From assembly GCA_037447655.1 (NCBI GenBank), contig JBBHKE010000266.1, positions 1-60,262 of the forward strand: a stretch of 60,262 bases of DNA, read 5' to 3'. This DNA comes from Zygnema cylindricum (taxonomy: Eukaryota > Streptophyta > Zygnematophyceae > Zygnematales > Zygnemataceae). The notes beneath the pieces were generated by a model, which worked only from the letters and a program-made list of their open reading frames with translations, did no database searches and was not told the DNA's origin. Both the position numbers and the translations under genes were made by a program. This document shows positions 21,612 through 33,406 of the stretch, in pieces (position 1 is the stretch's first letter; each line of letters starts with the position of its first letter).

Positions 21612-22459
21612 ATGGATAACTTGGATTTAAACGTTAAAAAGGTAGTGGATGAAGTTTTGGTTTCATCTTCATTTTCCACGGAACCACTAAGTTCTTCATC
21701 ATACCTTAACTATCCAGTAAGAGGATATTCCAATGAAATTAAGACAACTTTTCATCCTCCTTCTAATATTTCAATTCCTTCTCATGGTTCACCTTCCTAT
21801 ATTAATTTGCCAAGTTCAACAACGACTCCATCGTTGAAGATTACTTCTCAATTTGAAAAAGGTAAAAAAACATTGCATCAATTTTTATTTTTTTAAGTAT
21901 TTTCATCATAATTTTTGTTTTTAAAGTAATATAAAAGTATAATTAATGTGTTTTTTTTTCTATATTTTCACAAGGATCAAATTCGAATGTACAACAAGTA
22001 CTCTTCAAAAACACACCTATTGATACGAGAGCAATCCGTATTTTCCAAAAAACCAATGTTGAGGTATGTTTGATTACTTATTAAACACTAACACTTCAGA
22101 CTTTTCTTTCATGCTTCTGTTTTCTAATTTTCTCTTCCCATTTCACTATTCTTCCCTTTATCTTGTATTTCAACCCAATTTTTATCAAAGTAAACGATTT
22201 TTCAACAGCTCCACGTCACTTTAATATGATACTAAAATGTCATCATGTCGGGTTCGATCATTAAATAGGACCAAGTTCTTTTTTGCTTCAGATTATAATG
22301 TATGATGAGAGTGGAGCCCATGTTAACATAAAGTGTTGGGCTTCAAATCAAGGTGATTTTGATTCGGTTTTAGAAAAATGTGCAATTTTCAAAGAGGCAA
22401 GAGTCGACAAACTTATAAACCGTTTACCGGGTAAAGATCGTGATGATAAAAGAACGTAA
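21612..22459 (+). pseudogene. RPA1-like single-strand DNA-binding protein, three exons, truncated
   Basis: Exon 1 (21612-~21861) encodes a Ser/Pro-rich N-terminus beginning MDNLDLNVKKVVDEVL. After a GT-AG intron, exon 2 (~21976-22064) encodes a short basic segment. Exon 3 (~22290-22459) encodes IIMYDESGAHVNIKCWAS and the KCAIFKEARVDKLI strand pattern, resembling an RPA70 OB-fold. RPA-like genes are common Helitron passengers, and the position downstream of the endonuclease fits. The gene is cut short where repeat R begins, so later OB folds are missing. Confidence 0.6.
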
Positions 22460-22504
22460 ACACATGCTTATTTCAAAGTTTAATAGGTAAATAGTTTAAA
22501 CATA

Positions 22505-24766
22505 CTTTTTTTTTACGTTAATATAGGTACTGTCGAATTAGCGTTAATAACTGTAATTTGGACAATTTTTAAATAATGTAGTGTACAAAATGCGTCAATC
22601 CGTACTAAAACTGCTCATTAGTTCGTACAGTCGTACAAAAGTGTATCAAATTATGGCGTCGACACGCGAAAGTGAGTGCGTGGACACGAAAAGCGCACAC
22701 AGATTTGATTCCCAGTGATAAAGACGGTGGAAAATCATGCGAACGTATTCTCACGTGTCCAAACGTCGTCTATGTGAACAAGGGCTAAGGCGGCTACACT
22801 ATGGATAAAATGTAGTGTTGTGTATCGGTAAGGATTTGCCGATAACCGATATGGGCATTTTTTCGGTTTGTCGATAATCGATTTATTGGTACGATATATC
22901 GTTATTAGTGCTATCGCCGATAATCAACCGATAACATCGGTTTTTTATCAACAATAACACCGATATAGATAACTATCGGCGATAACCGTACGGACTGTAC
23001 AGATAAATATACGGCATGTACACTCCACTGTACGGGTTATTCCCCTGACGCGACGCATACCCCCTTGCCCCCGATTTTGGTAAAAAATCACGATATTTGT
23101 TCCATTATTTCTAATTTAAGGGGGTTTTACTTGGGTTCCACGCTCCCATACCTTTCCAAAATGTCCTTTTGACTATTAAATTTTTATAAATGGTTGTTAA
23201 TGGCGACAATTTTACAAATTTGTTCGTCTGGTCTGTTCGTCTGGTTTTTGAAAAAGTTTGATATTAAAAATTTACCATGTAACTTATTTTTTTTGTTTCG
23301 GTACAATACTGTAGTTTTATAACTATAACCCATTATTTTAAATTTCAAAATTTGTCAACGTTTATGTGCCGCGCTGGCCGTAATATACTTTAGGTGAATA
23401 GCGTACGGAACCGATTCTTACACGTGACATACCACGCTATATAAAGTCAATAATATAATACAGTATATTATAAAGTATTGTTGTATGCATTCTACATTTT
23501 TTTTAAGTTATCGTCGATATGGAATTTGTGGTCTCGGACCGACATATCGGTACCTATGACCGTTCGATATCCGATAATTATTGGTATCGTTGTTACCGCG
23601 GTAAATATTTTCTTGATACACAACACTAGGAAAAAATACCCAAATCAGAGTTATAGATAAGTTAGAGTAAATGCCTTGAACCCAAATTATAATTTATAAC
23701 ACTAATTGTTTTTTCACACAAATTATTTCTTAACGCTAATAGGGATTCACGGTGCGCTGAATCTTGCAAATTTTGCCCTACGGAGGCCGTGTCAGAACGT
23801 GGGACAAGGAACTGGAAGCGTCTCCCACACACGGGTGAAACTTGTAAGGAACCTAACCTGTAATTTAGAGAATCAGGGTACGTCCCCATGTATTAAAGTA
23901 TCTACTTTTCTCTGTCTTTTTGCCCTAAAATTCAAGGAACTTTGACAAAAACTTTAGCCATACGAGAAAATCATTTTTACCAAAGTAGAGTTAACGTCAA
24001 TTCATACTTTGGATGTACGGCGTGTTTGTCGTCATGTGAACGCATTTTGGTGTTTTCTTCTTTTTGACCCTCGGGCAAGAGAATCTAGCCCAAAAGAAAA
24101 CTTCATCCAAAATCACCTCGATGGGGTGATTTTAGTTAAAGTACCCTCCAAACAGCGAATGAAAAATGACCCACGCACACGCTACAAGAGTGGGAAAATT
24201 CTAGGACGAGGGAGAGTCCTATCTATTTTTATCAGTGCCCGTCACGCGCATGTACGTAAAAAAAAATTGCAGCGATCTTTGACCTCCACTTTCATTCATG
24301 GGGTTTTTTGCAAAATTTTGCGCCGTTGTCGCCTCTCCCCTCTCCCTCTCACACTATCGCTTTTATCTCACACTATTTAGAATGAGACACGGCAATATTG
24401 GTATAAAATGAAAGATATTTTAAAAATATTATTTTTAACAATTTTTAGGTTTTTTTTTAATGGCAAATCGAATGAGAAAAGTAAAAAAAAACGAAATCGG
24501 AAAACCATGGAGGAAAGTTATTGAATCAGTGACGTCGACGACGTTGTCACAAGTGAGCGACGTCACAATGCCACCAAACCTTAAACATCTACGATTTCAC
24601 AAAAATCTAGACGTTTACTACTGTCGCTGTTTTTGTTGGCGTCACTAATCGTCGAAAGTTTTGTAGTTGGCTTCAATCGTCACAAGTTGTACCTATGTCT
24701 ACAAGCGTCACATTCAAAGTTCTGATATCATTTTTCGCACATAGGGACACTCTTCGAAGTAGTATG
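22505..24766 (+). repeat. Long direct repeat R, right copy
   Basis: Aligns with 14571-16838. The stretch 23247-23977 is almost identical to 15325-16055, with one difference seen in the first ~560 bp. Sequence on either side has clearly more differences. It contains TA-flanked element copy c (22813-23628). Beyond 24766 the natural continuation of the repeat appears, which the left copy lacks. Confidence 0.82.
22813..23628. repeat. TA-flanked TIR element, copy c
   Basis: Same termini (TAGTGTTGTGTATCGG and ATACACAACACTA) and interior as copy b, at the homologous position in the right R repeat. 816 bp, no coding capacity. Confidence 0.8.
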
Positions 24767-24905
24767 GAGAATCTTCACCACAGTCCAAAATACTTTATCA
24801 AAGTATCGATTACATGGGGACATACCCTCAACGTACTCTGACTTTTGACACGCAGTCAACAAAAACGTTTTGAGGTTTTTTGTACTCTCGAGTACTTATC
24901 TGAAG

Positions 24906-25210
24906 CATAGTTCAAAAGTAGGTGAAAGTAGGCTCATACAATATGCCTATTGTATGTAAAACATACAATATGAGCTTAAGACCCATATTGTATTTGGACC
25001 TATTCGGACCAATTAAAACATTCGGACCAAAAATTGAAGCAATTAAAACATTCGAACCAAAAAAAATATTTACACCGCCAGATTCGGACGGTCGGACGGT
25101 CGCTGATCAAAGTAGCGATCTAAGAAGATCACATAAAAAGCCCATAACACAACTTACGATAAAGGTGCCGACCAAAGGCCTACCATAAAAACGCCTACTT
25201 TTGAACTATG
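24906..25210. repeat. MITE, TTCAAAAGTAGG family, copy 1
   Basis: Perfect terminal inverted repeat CATAGTTCAAAAGTAGG and its complement. Inside are a palindromic catacaatatg pair, about two units of a ~30-bp ggaccaattaaaacattcg repeat, and a palindromic cggacgg/cgctgatcaaagtagcg block. 305 bp, non-coding. Confidence 0.88.
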
Positions 25211-25830
25211 ATCTGACGCGATCATTATGCCAGTACAAGTGACTTGGTCATGTTACTTTCACTATTTTTAATTGTTTATTGATTTTTGTACAGCAGAAAA
25301 ATCATGGTAGGATTTGCCTTGATACACGATGCGTTATATTTTTATTTTTTTATTGATTTTTGTACAGCAGAAAAATCATGGTAGGATTTGCCTTGATACA
25401 CCATGCGTTATGTTGCTCAATGTTGACAGAAAACTATGATGCGCAATTGAATGAGTATCAGACGAGATATTTCGTGACCTCGGACGCTACGATATAAATC
25501 ACTAAATAAAAGGCCATTGCACATTAATCATGTCAATTTTGTTAATCTCGTATGAAACAGCCGAAAGTTCCAAGCCAAACTTAGGTCTGTGCCAGTGTCC
25601 CAACCAGATGAATGGTTCGGACGGTCAGGATCACATCGGAAAAATCTGGTGGCGCTTGAAGGATCTTTTTCCTGAAAGGGTTTCTGTACGCCGGTGCTTG
25701 GGGTCGCCCTCAGCCGAGAAAGCCCCAACCGTCGAGCAGTTATTCAACGCTCGCCCGGAAGACGCTGTAGCGGCCTGGCGCGTAGCGCGGCGCATTGTGT
25801 TACACTGACCCACCTTCCTAATTCTGTGCC
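25211..25830. other. Unassigned sequence with a 74-bp tandem duplication
   Basis: 25277-25350 and 25351-25420 are two direct copies of a ~74-bp unit beginning tattgatttttgtacagcag, nearly identical. The GC-richer part (25530-25808) is open for 92 codons on the plus strand, but the predicted protein has no motif I recognise and the reverse strand is also partly open. Confidence 0.4.
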
Positions 25831-26391
25831 ACACTACACCGCGCATCGTTATTAGTGTCAACGACACTAGTTTGGGTTCTTAAAATTTTGATTTTTTTCC
25901 CCAAATAGGATACATGATTTTAATTTTTCCTTGACGTTAATTAAGGTACCGTACAAAATAACGTAAAGGACGAATTACAATAATATCTAAATAGTGTGGT
26001 GTACGGTCGATGCCAGACCGTACATAAATGTATCTTTTCAAGTGAAAATTTTACAAAAAATGAGTTAAATCAGACGCGCACGAATAGGATAGTGCGATAA
26101 AAAACGGGATTGTTCTAACATGTAAATTAGTCTTACATGTACGGATATTTAAATTTCACAACGGCGTACGATTTTTAATATTTTGTACGGATACATATAT
26201 TAATGTATATAATCGTACAACGAATATTCCATTTTTGTTGTTCCCAAATTAGCATAAACGTCGAAATAAGAATACACCTTTAAAAAAAAAAAAAAAATCT
26301 TAATTAGCGTCAATGACGCTATATTTACTTCCACACTATTTAAACTTTGACACTAATAACGATGCGGTGATGCGATGCGGTGTAGCGTGTC
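25831..26391. repeat. TIR element of the CACCG-ended group
   Basis: The left end ctacaccgcgcatcgttat is the inverted match of the right end ataacgatgcggtg...gcggtgtag, continuing inward as ttagtgtcaa. The right end carries an extra gatgcggt unit. Inner palindromes (gtcaacgac, gcgtcaatgacgc) recur in other elements of this group. About 560 bp, AT-rich, non-coding. Confidence 0.7.
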
Positions 26392-26654
26392 GTGATACGA
26401 GCCACTTGCCCGTACAAAAAAGGAAACGCTTTACGGACATGATATGTACGAATCCTTCCAAACCAAAATGTATTGCCACGCAAGCGATTGTATAGACCGA
26501 AAATAACCGCGAAGGAACTTTGGACATGCCCTTTGTTTTTTTTTCCATCGGTGTTTTTTTTTTTTTTACATTACGTGTTCTCTTATGTGATTGGTCCCCT
26601 AGTTTGTTCATAAGTTTGCAACGGAATGAATTCCTGTACGGTTCCTGTCCGTGC
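26392..26654. other. Unassigned AT-rich spacer
   Basis: Contains poly-T runs near 26540 and 26555. No coding or repeat signature was recognised. Confidence 0.4.
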
Positions 26655-26925
26655 CATAGTTCAAAAGTAGGTGAAAGTAGGCCCATACAATATGCCTATT
26701 GTATGCAAAACATACAATATGACCTTAAGACCCATATTGTATTCGGACCTATTCGGACCAATTAAAACATTCAGACCAAAAATGTTTATTTACACCGTCA
26801 CATTCGGACGATCGGACGGTCGCTGATCAAAGTAGCGATCTAAGATGATCACATGAAAAGCCCATAACACAACTTACGATAAAGGCTCCAACCAAAGGCC
26901 TACCATAAAAACGCCTACTTTTGAA
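26655..26925. repeat. MITE, TTCAAAAGTAGG family, copy 2
   Basis: Same left terminus and interior as copy 1 with a single ~30-bp internal unit. The right end CCTACTTTTGAA is present, but the outer five bases have diverged. Confidence 0.85.
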
Positions 26926-27372
26926 TTGGTCTGTGCGCTTCGTTTCAAAATTCTTAAAAAACAAAAAAGTGCATTCCGAACATGATGTCTGATGGCGAAC
27001 GGCAGTTGCCGTTTGCTTTACGCAACTGTCAAGTTTTGACGCATAGAACTGCATCTTTTGTCCGCCGCTACGCTCCAAAACGGTCGAAACCAACCGCCCT
27101 AACCGTCACCGCCGCGTTTTTTGTCATTTTATGAAATTTGGCGTACGGATCCCAAAATTTATGACATCGTTTTCCCATTTTCCAAATGTGAACCACGCAA
27201 TATGAAACCCAAAGTCCTTTCTACGAAGGTCAATAGATGGCAAAGGGAGCGTCAAAGAATATCCTACGGCAAAGATTTTCTCGTGGCTTTTGGTGGATTT
27301 GCATCCATCCTGTCCGGAGGCACATGGCCTGAGCCACGTGTGAGGTTGTCATCGATCGTCTATCGCTAGAAC
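26926..27372. other. Unassigned sequence left of the gypsy-2 element
   Basis: A plus-strand frame at 27121-27369 encodes 82 residues rich in Arg and Lys with no recognised motif. It ends at the target site of the gypsy-2 element (gaac, 27369-27372). Not supported as a gene. Confidence 0.35.
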
Positions 27373-28337
27373 TGTAACAGAATCTCCTACCTCTCAAAAA
27401 ATTCCATTACTACTCACAATCCCAACCACACATTCCACACATTGGAAAATACACATCCACATTGGACCACACTCACATAAGGATAAACTTTAAATTAGAA
27501 TAAGCTTCTGTCCACATAACATTAGCTTGGTCTCTTGCCCTCGTGGCTCAACCCTTCTTATTAAAGTGTTTTCCACTACTCTCCACTCTTAATAATTCTA
27601 TCTCATAACTACTAAAACACTATTTAGTTAGCAAGAGATTTCAATGCAAAATGCCTTTTCTCCAATTTGGTATTAATCGCTCTGGACCAAGATCAACCGG
27701 AATTTCCACAAACTTTTCCCAAAGGAAAAGATGTCTACTCTCCTCTTACACTTCACTATTTATCCATCATCGCCCTGGACTCGCCAGGCCAGAGCGCTCC
27801 GTTTTAACAGGCTTTTACCTGGGCCAATCATTGATCAACAAAGACTCAGACTGACCAATGCAAAAACGTGCGAAATCTCTTACTAACTACTTAGCACTTT
27901 ACTAACCAATCAAAAGTTACGTTTCACTACGTAACATTTACGTGCAAAAGTGCGCGCCAAACGAAAAGCGACTTCGCACGATCGTGCGTAACAAATTTCG
28001 CACGCGAAACTTCCTTCGAAATTCCCTTAAGTAAAAGTTACGTTTTGTACTAAAATTTGTATGAAACGAACCACCGTGCATACTAAACGTTTCGTTAGAA
28101 CTTTATGAAATGTACACGCGTAATTTCGGTACTAATTTGACCCTTAACCCGTTTCAATGATACCCACTTGTTATTTAGACCCCACGCTGTCACCTAAATA
28201 CACCCATCGCTATAACTTTTAAAATATAACTCCAAATAGCGTGATTATTTCGCGGACGTCTACCAAATTTAGTACTCTATAATCATAATACCTAAATACT
28301 CATTTATAAACAAGTTCGATCCGCTATTGCTGTTACA
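27373..28337 (-). repeat. 3' LTR of gypsy-2
   Basis: 965 bp, close to the 5' LTR by eye (about 95%). The 5' LTR has one extra copy of the cattccacacattg unit. Next to it on the internal side is the purine tract (minus strand aaggagggga). Confidence 0.9.
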
Positions 28338-28355
28338 TCATCCCCTCCTTATTTT

Positions 28356-29228
28356 TAACTGACCTCAGTTAATCACCTTTAATTCTAAAGACGGGACTTC
28401 TATATTATTATCCCTCCAATACCTCTGTAAAAACTCAGAATTTTTATCCTCTAAAGTCAACTCATCCTCAGGCCTTCCTAGATAATGCACTTGCGAGAAT
28501 ATATTATCGCTGACCCTAAACCGTTGACCAACCCAATCTATTACCTATCTGTGGACTTCAGGTTCTATAATTATTGAGGGATCCAATTCCAATTCTCCTT
28601 CCATTGGTCGAAGATTTGCTGGTTTCAATTGCCTGATGTGTATCACTGGATGAATTTTTGTTGAAGGCGGAAAGTCCAATTTGGCAACAACTGACGATAT
28701 CATCTCGATTACAGTAAATGGTCCAATGTACTTAGGAGCAAATTTCCCCGTAGGATCTGATTGTCCCTCAATCTTGCACCTGTAATGAGTTGAAGAAAGC
28801 CAAACCTTGTCACCTGTGCGTAACACCCAATCACCCCTTTTGCGGTTAGCATTTAATTCTTGCCTCCTTTGTGCCTCCACTAATGCACCTCGGACAGTTT
28901 TCCAAACTGTGTGAACGTATTCCCAAAACTCTGTTCCAGAACCTCTATTCACTTGAGTGACATTTGTTATTAAGTCCAATGCTTCTGTAGGTTGGTATCC
29001 GTATGCAAATTTAAATGGTGAGAATCCTGTACTAGCATGTTTACATGAATTGTATGCAAATTCCATTATAGGCAATTTAGATTCCCATGTGTTTTGAACT
29101 CCACTGGAAACAGTCCTAAACATTTCCCATAGTGTACGGTTCATCCGTTCTGTCTGTCCATCTGTTTGAGGATGATAAGCGGTACTCATTTTCAATTCAG
29201 AGCCTAAATTTTGTGTAATTCTTTCCAA
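28356..29228 (-). pseudogene. Gypsy-2 integrase, distal core and C-terminal domain
   Basis: It begins LGSELKMSTAYHPQTDGQTER, where the Glu of PQTDGQTE completes the D,D-35-E triad, followed by EFAYNSCKHASTGFSPF. Residues ~130-215 contain GDKVWLSS, the integrase C-terminal SH3-like domain, and the FTVIEMISSVVAKLDFP strand pattern. A TAG at ~28543 interrupts the frame. It then stays open for ~65 further codons to a TGA at ~28356, just before the polypurine tract; this tail resembles the position of a chromodomain. Translation past the TAG is not established. Confidence 0.85.
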
Positions 29229-30445
29229 AAAGCAGTCGTAAATTTGGAATCTCTATCAATGAGTATAGATAGAGGGACTCCATGATGTCTGACCACGTTG
29301 TCAAAATATAACTTTCCAACATCTACAACTAAATGAGTGGTTTTGCAAGGGATAAAGATTACCATTTTACTGAACATATCGATACGACCATGATACTGTC
29401 ATTCTTTTTAGATGTAGCAGGCAACGTGGCAATAAAATCCATACTGACAGATTCCCACGGTCTTTCGGGGATATCCAAAGGTTTTAAGAGACCTTTAGGT
29501 TTTTGGGTACTGGGTTTACTCTATTGGCAAGGGACACAACTTTCCACGTGTTTTGACACCTCCTTTGCCATCCCAAGCCAAAACAATCTACTTTGCAATC
29601 GACTAAGAGTTTTATCTCGACCTAGATGTCCTAAATGCTTATGAGCTTCCCGTAAAATTTGTTTTCTTAAGTCTCCCACTTCAAGAATGCATAATCTATC
29701 CCCAATTTGCAAATAGAGTAAACCATCTTCTAGTCTAAAGTTTTTGACATGCATCTCATTCAATGGGTCAGAATTCCCTCCCGAAATATTCTCGTAAATC
29801 ACAACAAAATAAGGATCTTTATCATAACCATTTCTAACTGTATCTAAAAACAATTCATCTTGAACCATAACACTTATTTCAAAACATCTACTTAAAGGAT
29901 TTGCGACTACATTTGTCTTCCCAGGAATATCTTTGACATTAAATTTGAAATATGCTAATTTATGCATCCACCTAACCTGTCTGCCAGTCATAATCTGCGC
30001 ATCACTTAATCTTTGTAAATAAGATAGCGCTTTATTATCACAGTGAACTGTAAATTCTTTATTGTGCAAATAACAACGCCATTTCACCAATGCATGTACA
30101 ATTGCAAGTAATTCCTTTTCCTGTGCTGTATAGTTATTTTCAGCATCATTGAATTTTTCTGGACTCAAAAGCAATAGGATGAAAGTGTTTGCCGACTTTT
30201 TGACTTATGGCTGCACCTAAACCTTTATCAGATGCATCTGTAGTGATCATAACTTCAAATTCCCCGGCAAGGTCAAGATACACCAGTGTAGGGGCAGAGG
30301 TCAACATCCCTTTTAATTCCTCGAATGCTCCCTGCTGATCAGCTCCCCACACAAACGTCTCCTTCTCCCGAAGTAAATTAGTCAAAGGTGCGGCGATCAT
30401 AGTGAAATTCCTGATAAATTTCCTGTAATAAGTGGCCAATCCCAA
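29229..30445 (-). pseudogene. Gypsy-2 RNase H and integrase zinc-finger/core
   Basis: Starting at 30445 it covers the end of RT (GLATYYRKFIRNF), then RNase H with TTDASDKGLGA (first catalytic Asp), the NYTAQEKELLAIVHAL block (Glu) and VHCDNKALSYL (Asp). The HHCC finger follows (HKHLGHLGRDKTL, then CVPCQ). The core begins with SVSMDFIATLP and ILIDRDSKF, supplying the first two catalytic Asp. Two slips, one in an A-run near 30160 and one near 29390, and a TAG after CVPCQ split the frame. Confidence 0.87.
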
Positions 30446-30467
30446 AAACGATCTAACTTCTGTGACA

Positions 30468-31400
30468 TTAGTAGGTTGTTTCTAATTTTGGATTGCTAAA
30501 TTTGGATGGATCTGTTTTAACACCTTCCCCACTAACTATATGTCCTAAAAATAATTGTTCACTTTTAAGAAAACTAGATTTTGACAATTTTCCATATAAT
30601 TTTCTTTCTCTTAACCTTTCCAACACTTTTTTTAAATGAGTTATATTTTGTTCTTTAGATTCACTGTAAACTAAAATATCATCTATAAACACTTGGACAA
30701 ACTCATTTATGTAATCAGAAAAGGTTTGGTTCATTAATCTTTAGTAAGTAGGCGGTGCATTCGTTAAGCCGAATGGCATCACTATCCATTCGAAATGACC
30801 CACCCTAGTCCTGAAAGCAGTTTTATCAACATCTTCAATTCTAATTGGCACCTGATTAAAGCCACTACGTAGGTCAATCAACGAACATACTTTAGCACCT
30901 TTTAAACGATCTATCAAATCAGAAATTAAAGGTAACGGATACTTATCCTTCACTGTAATCTTATTCAGACTACGATAATCGACACAGATTCTCAACGTTC
31001 CGTCTTTCTTTTTGACGAAGAGAACGGGTGCTGCATACGGTGATTTGCTGGGCTGAATATGTCCTTTCTCTTGGAGTTCTGTGAACTGTTTCTTTAACTC
31101 CTCCTGCTCAAAAAAACTGTGTTTATAAATTCCTGTGACAGGAGGATTACATCCACGTTCAAGGTTAATAACACGTTGTACATCTCGGGAAGGTGGCCTT
31201 CCCGAGGGTAAATCACTAGGGAAAACATCTTGAAATTCAAAAATCAAATCCTTAACAGCAACATCAGATGTATTAATGTCAGTTACAAAATCAGATTTTA
31301 GTTTTTCGAAAGTTTTAGTGGTGTCTGATTTAGTGATGACATCAATGTTAGTGTTTTCTCCCCTCCTTTCTTCAGTAACTGCCTCAGTTACTAATAACAA
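30468..31400 (-). pseudogene. Gypsy-2 reverse transcriptase
   Basis: From 31400: a linker, then the RT domain. [20 protein letters not shown] opens it. The region [20 protein letters not shown], with the [12 protein letters not shown] strand, is the fingers. [14 protein letters not shown] has the first catalytic Asp, MPFGLTNAP follows, and FIDDILVYS holds the catalytic Asp pair. A TAA at ~30738 replaces the Gln of the normally invariant F-Q-R-L-M-N block. A slip near 30510 and a TAG at the usual A-I-Q-N-W Trp follow. All catalytic residues are present. Confidence 0.9.
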
Positions 31401-32080
31401 GAAATCATGATTTGTTTTATCTTTTAAGTGTTTTTTAAATTGTTTAGCAGATATCTAACCTTCCACTGCCAATCTGGTTATGTTATTTATATGATTCCTA
31501 TGCATTTTTTTAGGAGATAATGCTTGCAAAGCCTTCCAACCGTTTTTCATAACTCACTTTCAATGTGTTAATTTCCCAATTAATTTGAGGATTGTGTTCA
31601 GTTAACCAAGGCTTTCCCAAAATTAGTTATTCACTTCCCAAATTCATTATTTCACACACAACTTTCATTTTATGACCCTGGATATCAACTTTTATCGTGT
31701 CAGTTTGTAAGTCTAATGTGGACTTATTACCATTTGCCACTTGAACATGTAAAGCCTTTTCCCTTATGACAGTAGGAATTTTATTTTCCTCTACAAACAA
31801 ATATGAAATAAAATTATGTGTGGCACCTGAATCAACCATTACTCTCAACGGTTTTCTTTCCACTAATGACTCGAATCTAATCAAACTGTGTCTGGTGTCA
31901 TCATTACTTAACTGTCCTAACATAAGTCTGTTGTTGAGAATTTCATCACAAGGATTCTTTAAACTATGTAGTGTAGTGAGAATCATAATAAATTCAGCTA
32001 TCCTAACTTTTCCATTCATTAATTTGCCCTCCAAAGTTAACTCTTTAACTTCTCGATCCGGTTGACTCAACTGAGGACTT
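31401..32080 (-). pseudogene. Gypsy-2 aspartic protease and linker
   Basis: Residues ~75-90 of the open stretch 32070-31627 read RVMVDSGATHNFIS, the retroviral-type aspartic protease active site D-S-G-A. The downstream LGSE-x-LILGKPWL resembles the second protease strand (usually I-L-G-M-D-W-L), with TAA at the x. A second TAG lies before [11 protein letters not shown]. The entry to this frame from gag is shifted by one base, so gag and protease are in different frames here. Confidence 0.85.
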
Positions 32081-33406
32081 TCAATTAGTCCTTTCCGTTT
32101 CCCACCTCTTGGGCTTCTTGCTCAGCTAGGTATAATGCAATATCTTCTTGGAGACCTTCATTTACATCGACTAATTTGAGAGAACTTTTATTTGTACAGT
32201 CTTTAGCGTAATGATCTGGACCTCCGCATTTAAAACAAGTGACTTTCTTTTTGGATTTTATGCACTCTCTACTAAAATGTCCCTCCTCTCCACAATTATA
32301 ACAATTAATCTTTTTCAGTTGTGCACTTTAAATGCTCTATGACCCTTTTTCTGACAAATAGTGCATGTGGGGATGGTAAGGTTAAGCTTCTAGGCATTAA
32401 TGCTTGGTTTAGGACTTTTAATGTACCTCCCTCTATTGTTAAATTTATTTCCTGCATTAACACTATGTCCACCCCTTTGATTTCCCTTGAAGATATTTTG
32501 CCTCTTCACCAGACCAACATTCAGACCCTGTTCAACAAATTCCTCCTCATCCCACTCTGATATTTCATTCAAATTACCCCTGAGTGATCGAGTTTCCCGA
32601 TTATACCCTAACTGATCCTCTAATTCTAATGACTTATCTTGTAATTCCTTCAAATTATTAAATTTTTGATGTTTTAGTTCTGATTTCAATATAGGATTCA
32701 AATAGTTCAAGAAATGCAGTTTAGCCATTTCACCAGTCAAACCTATGACATGAATGCTAGATGAGTCAAATTCCACAATATAATCCTTCACAAATCCAGT
32801 CTGTTTACAATTCAACCACTTTTCTTCCATTCTGGATTTAAAAGTGACAGACAAGAAACGCGATTTGATCGCGGTTTTAAAAGTTTCCCAATCAATATTA
32901 TCAGGAATCAATTTAGACCTTCTCTAAGTATAATACCAAATCTGAGCATCGCCTTTCAGACAGTTAACAGCAAAAAAAGTGTAATCATCACGATCGCAAT
33001 TTCTTGACTCCAAATAATATTCCATATGAAAAATCCAAGCATCCAACTCATCGATACTCTTACCATCAAACGATGGTGCTTCACTAATAGACAATTTCAT
33101 ATCCCTTATCTTCTTAGGTCTATCATGATCATCCTCCCTAAAACTGGCATTCCTTTTACTACTCTCACCCTTTTGGTCATTCATATCATTCTTGGTCTGA
33201 ATTAAGTTAATAAGTTCATCTAATTTCTCATTTGAAACATTTCCATTTTCTTTGACAACTTTCAATTCACTTTTCAATTCGGAAATGGTTTCATCCACAG
33301 CGGCAGCATGATTATTAAATCTTTTGACCAATTTCACAGTCCGCTTCTTCAACACATTCAACGCATTCTCCATTTCGCGTTTCCATGCAGAATTTGCCAT
33401 TATCAC
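32081..33406 (-). pseudogene. Gypsy-2 gag with zinc knuckles
   Basis: It starts at MIMANSAWKREMENALNVLK (33406). A coiled-coil-like N-terminus is followed by the capsid-like region LDAWIFHMEYYLESRNC (~residues 125-141), which resembles retrotransposon gag. After a TAG at ~32922 the same protein continues as IPDNIDWETFKTAIKSRF (around residue 163). The C-terminus has CTICQKKGHRAF and two complete CCHC knuckles, CYNCGEEGHFSREC (near 32280) and CFKCGGPDHYAKDC (near 32220). One slip separates the first knuckle-like motif from the next. Confidence 0.87.

Larger units (their letters stand above)
16839..22500 (+). mobile_element. Helitron/Helentron relic with endonuclease and RPA-like gene
   Basis: Order of parts: Helitron-like N-terminal domain, Rep nuclease with the double-Tyr motif, Pif1-family helicase with Walker A and B, an endonuclease/exonuclease/phosphatase-type domain, then a spliced RPA-like gene. 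This order is typical of Helentrons, which carry a C-terminal endonuclease. The relic is AT-rich and broken by many stops of all three kinds and by frameshifts. Flanking repeat R makes both ends uncertain; I could not identify the terminal hairpin. Confidence 0.8.
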
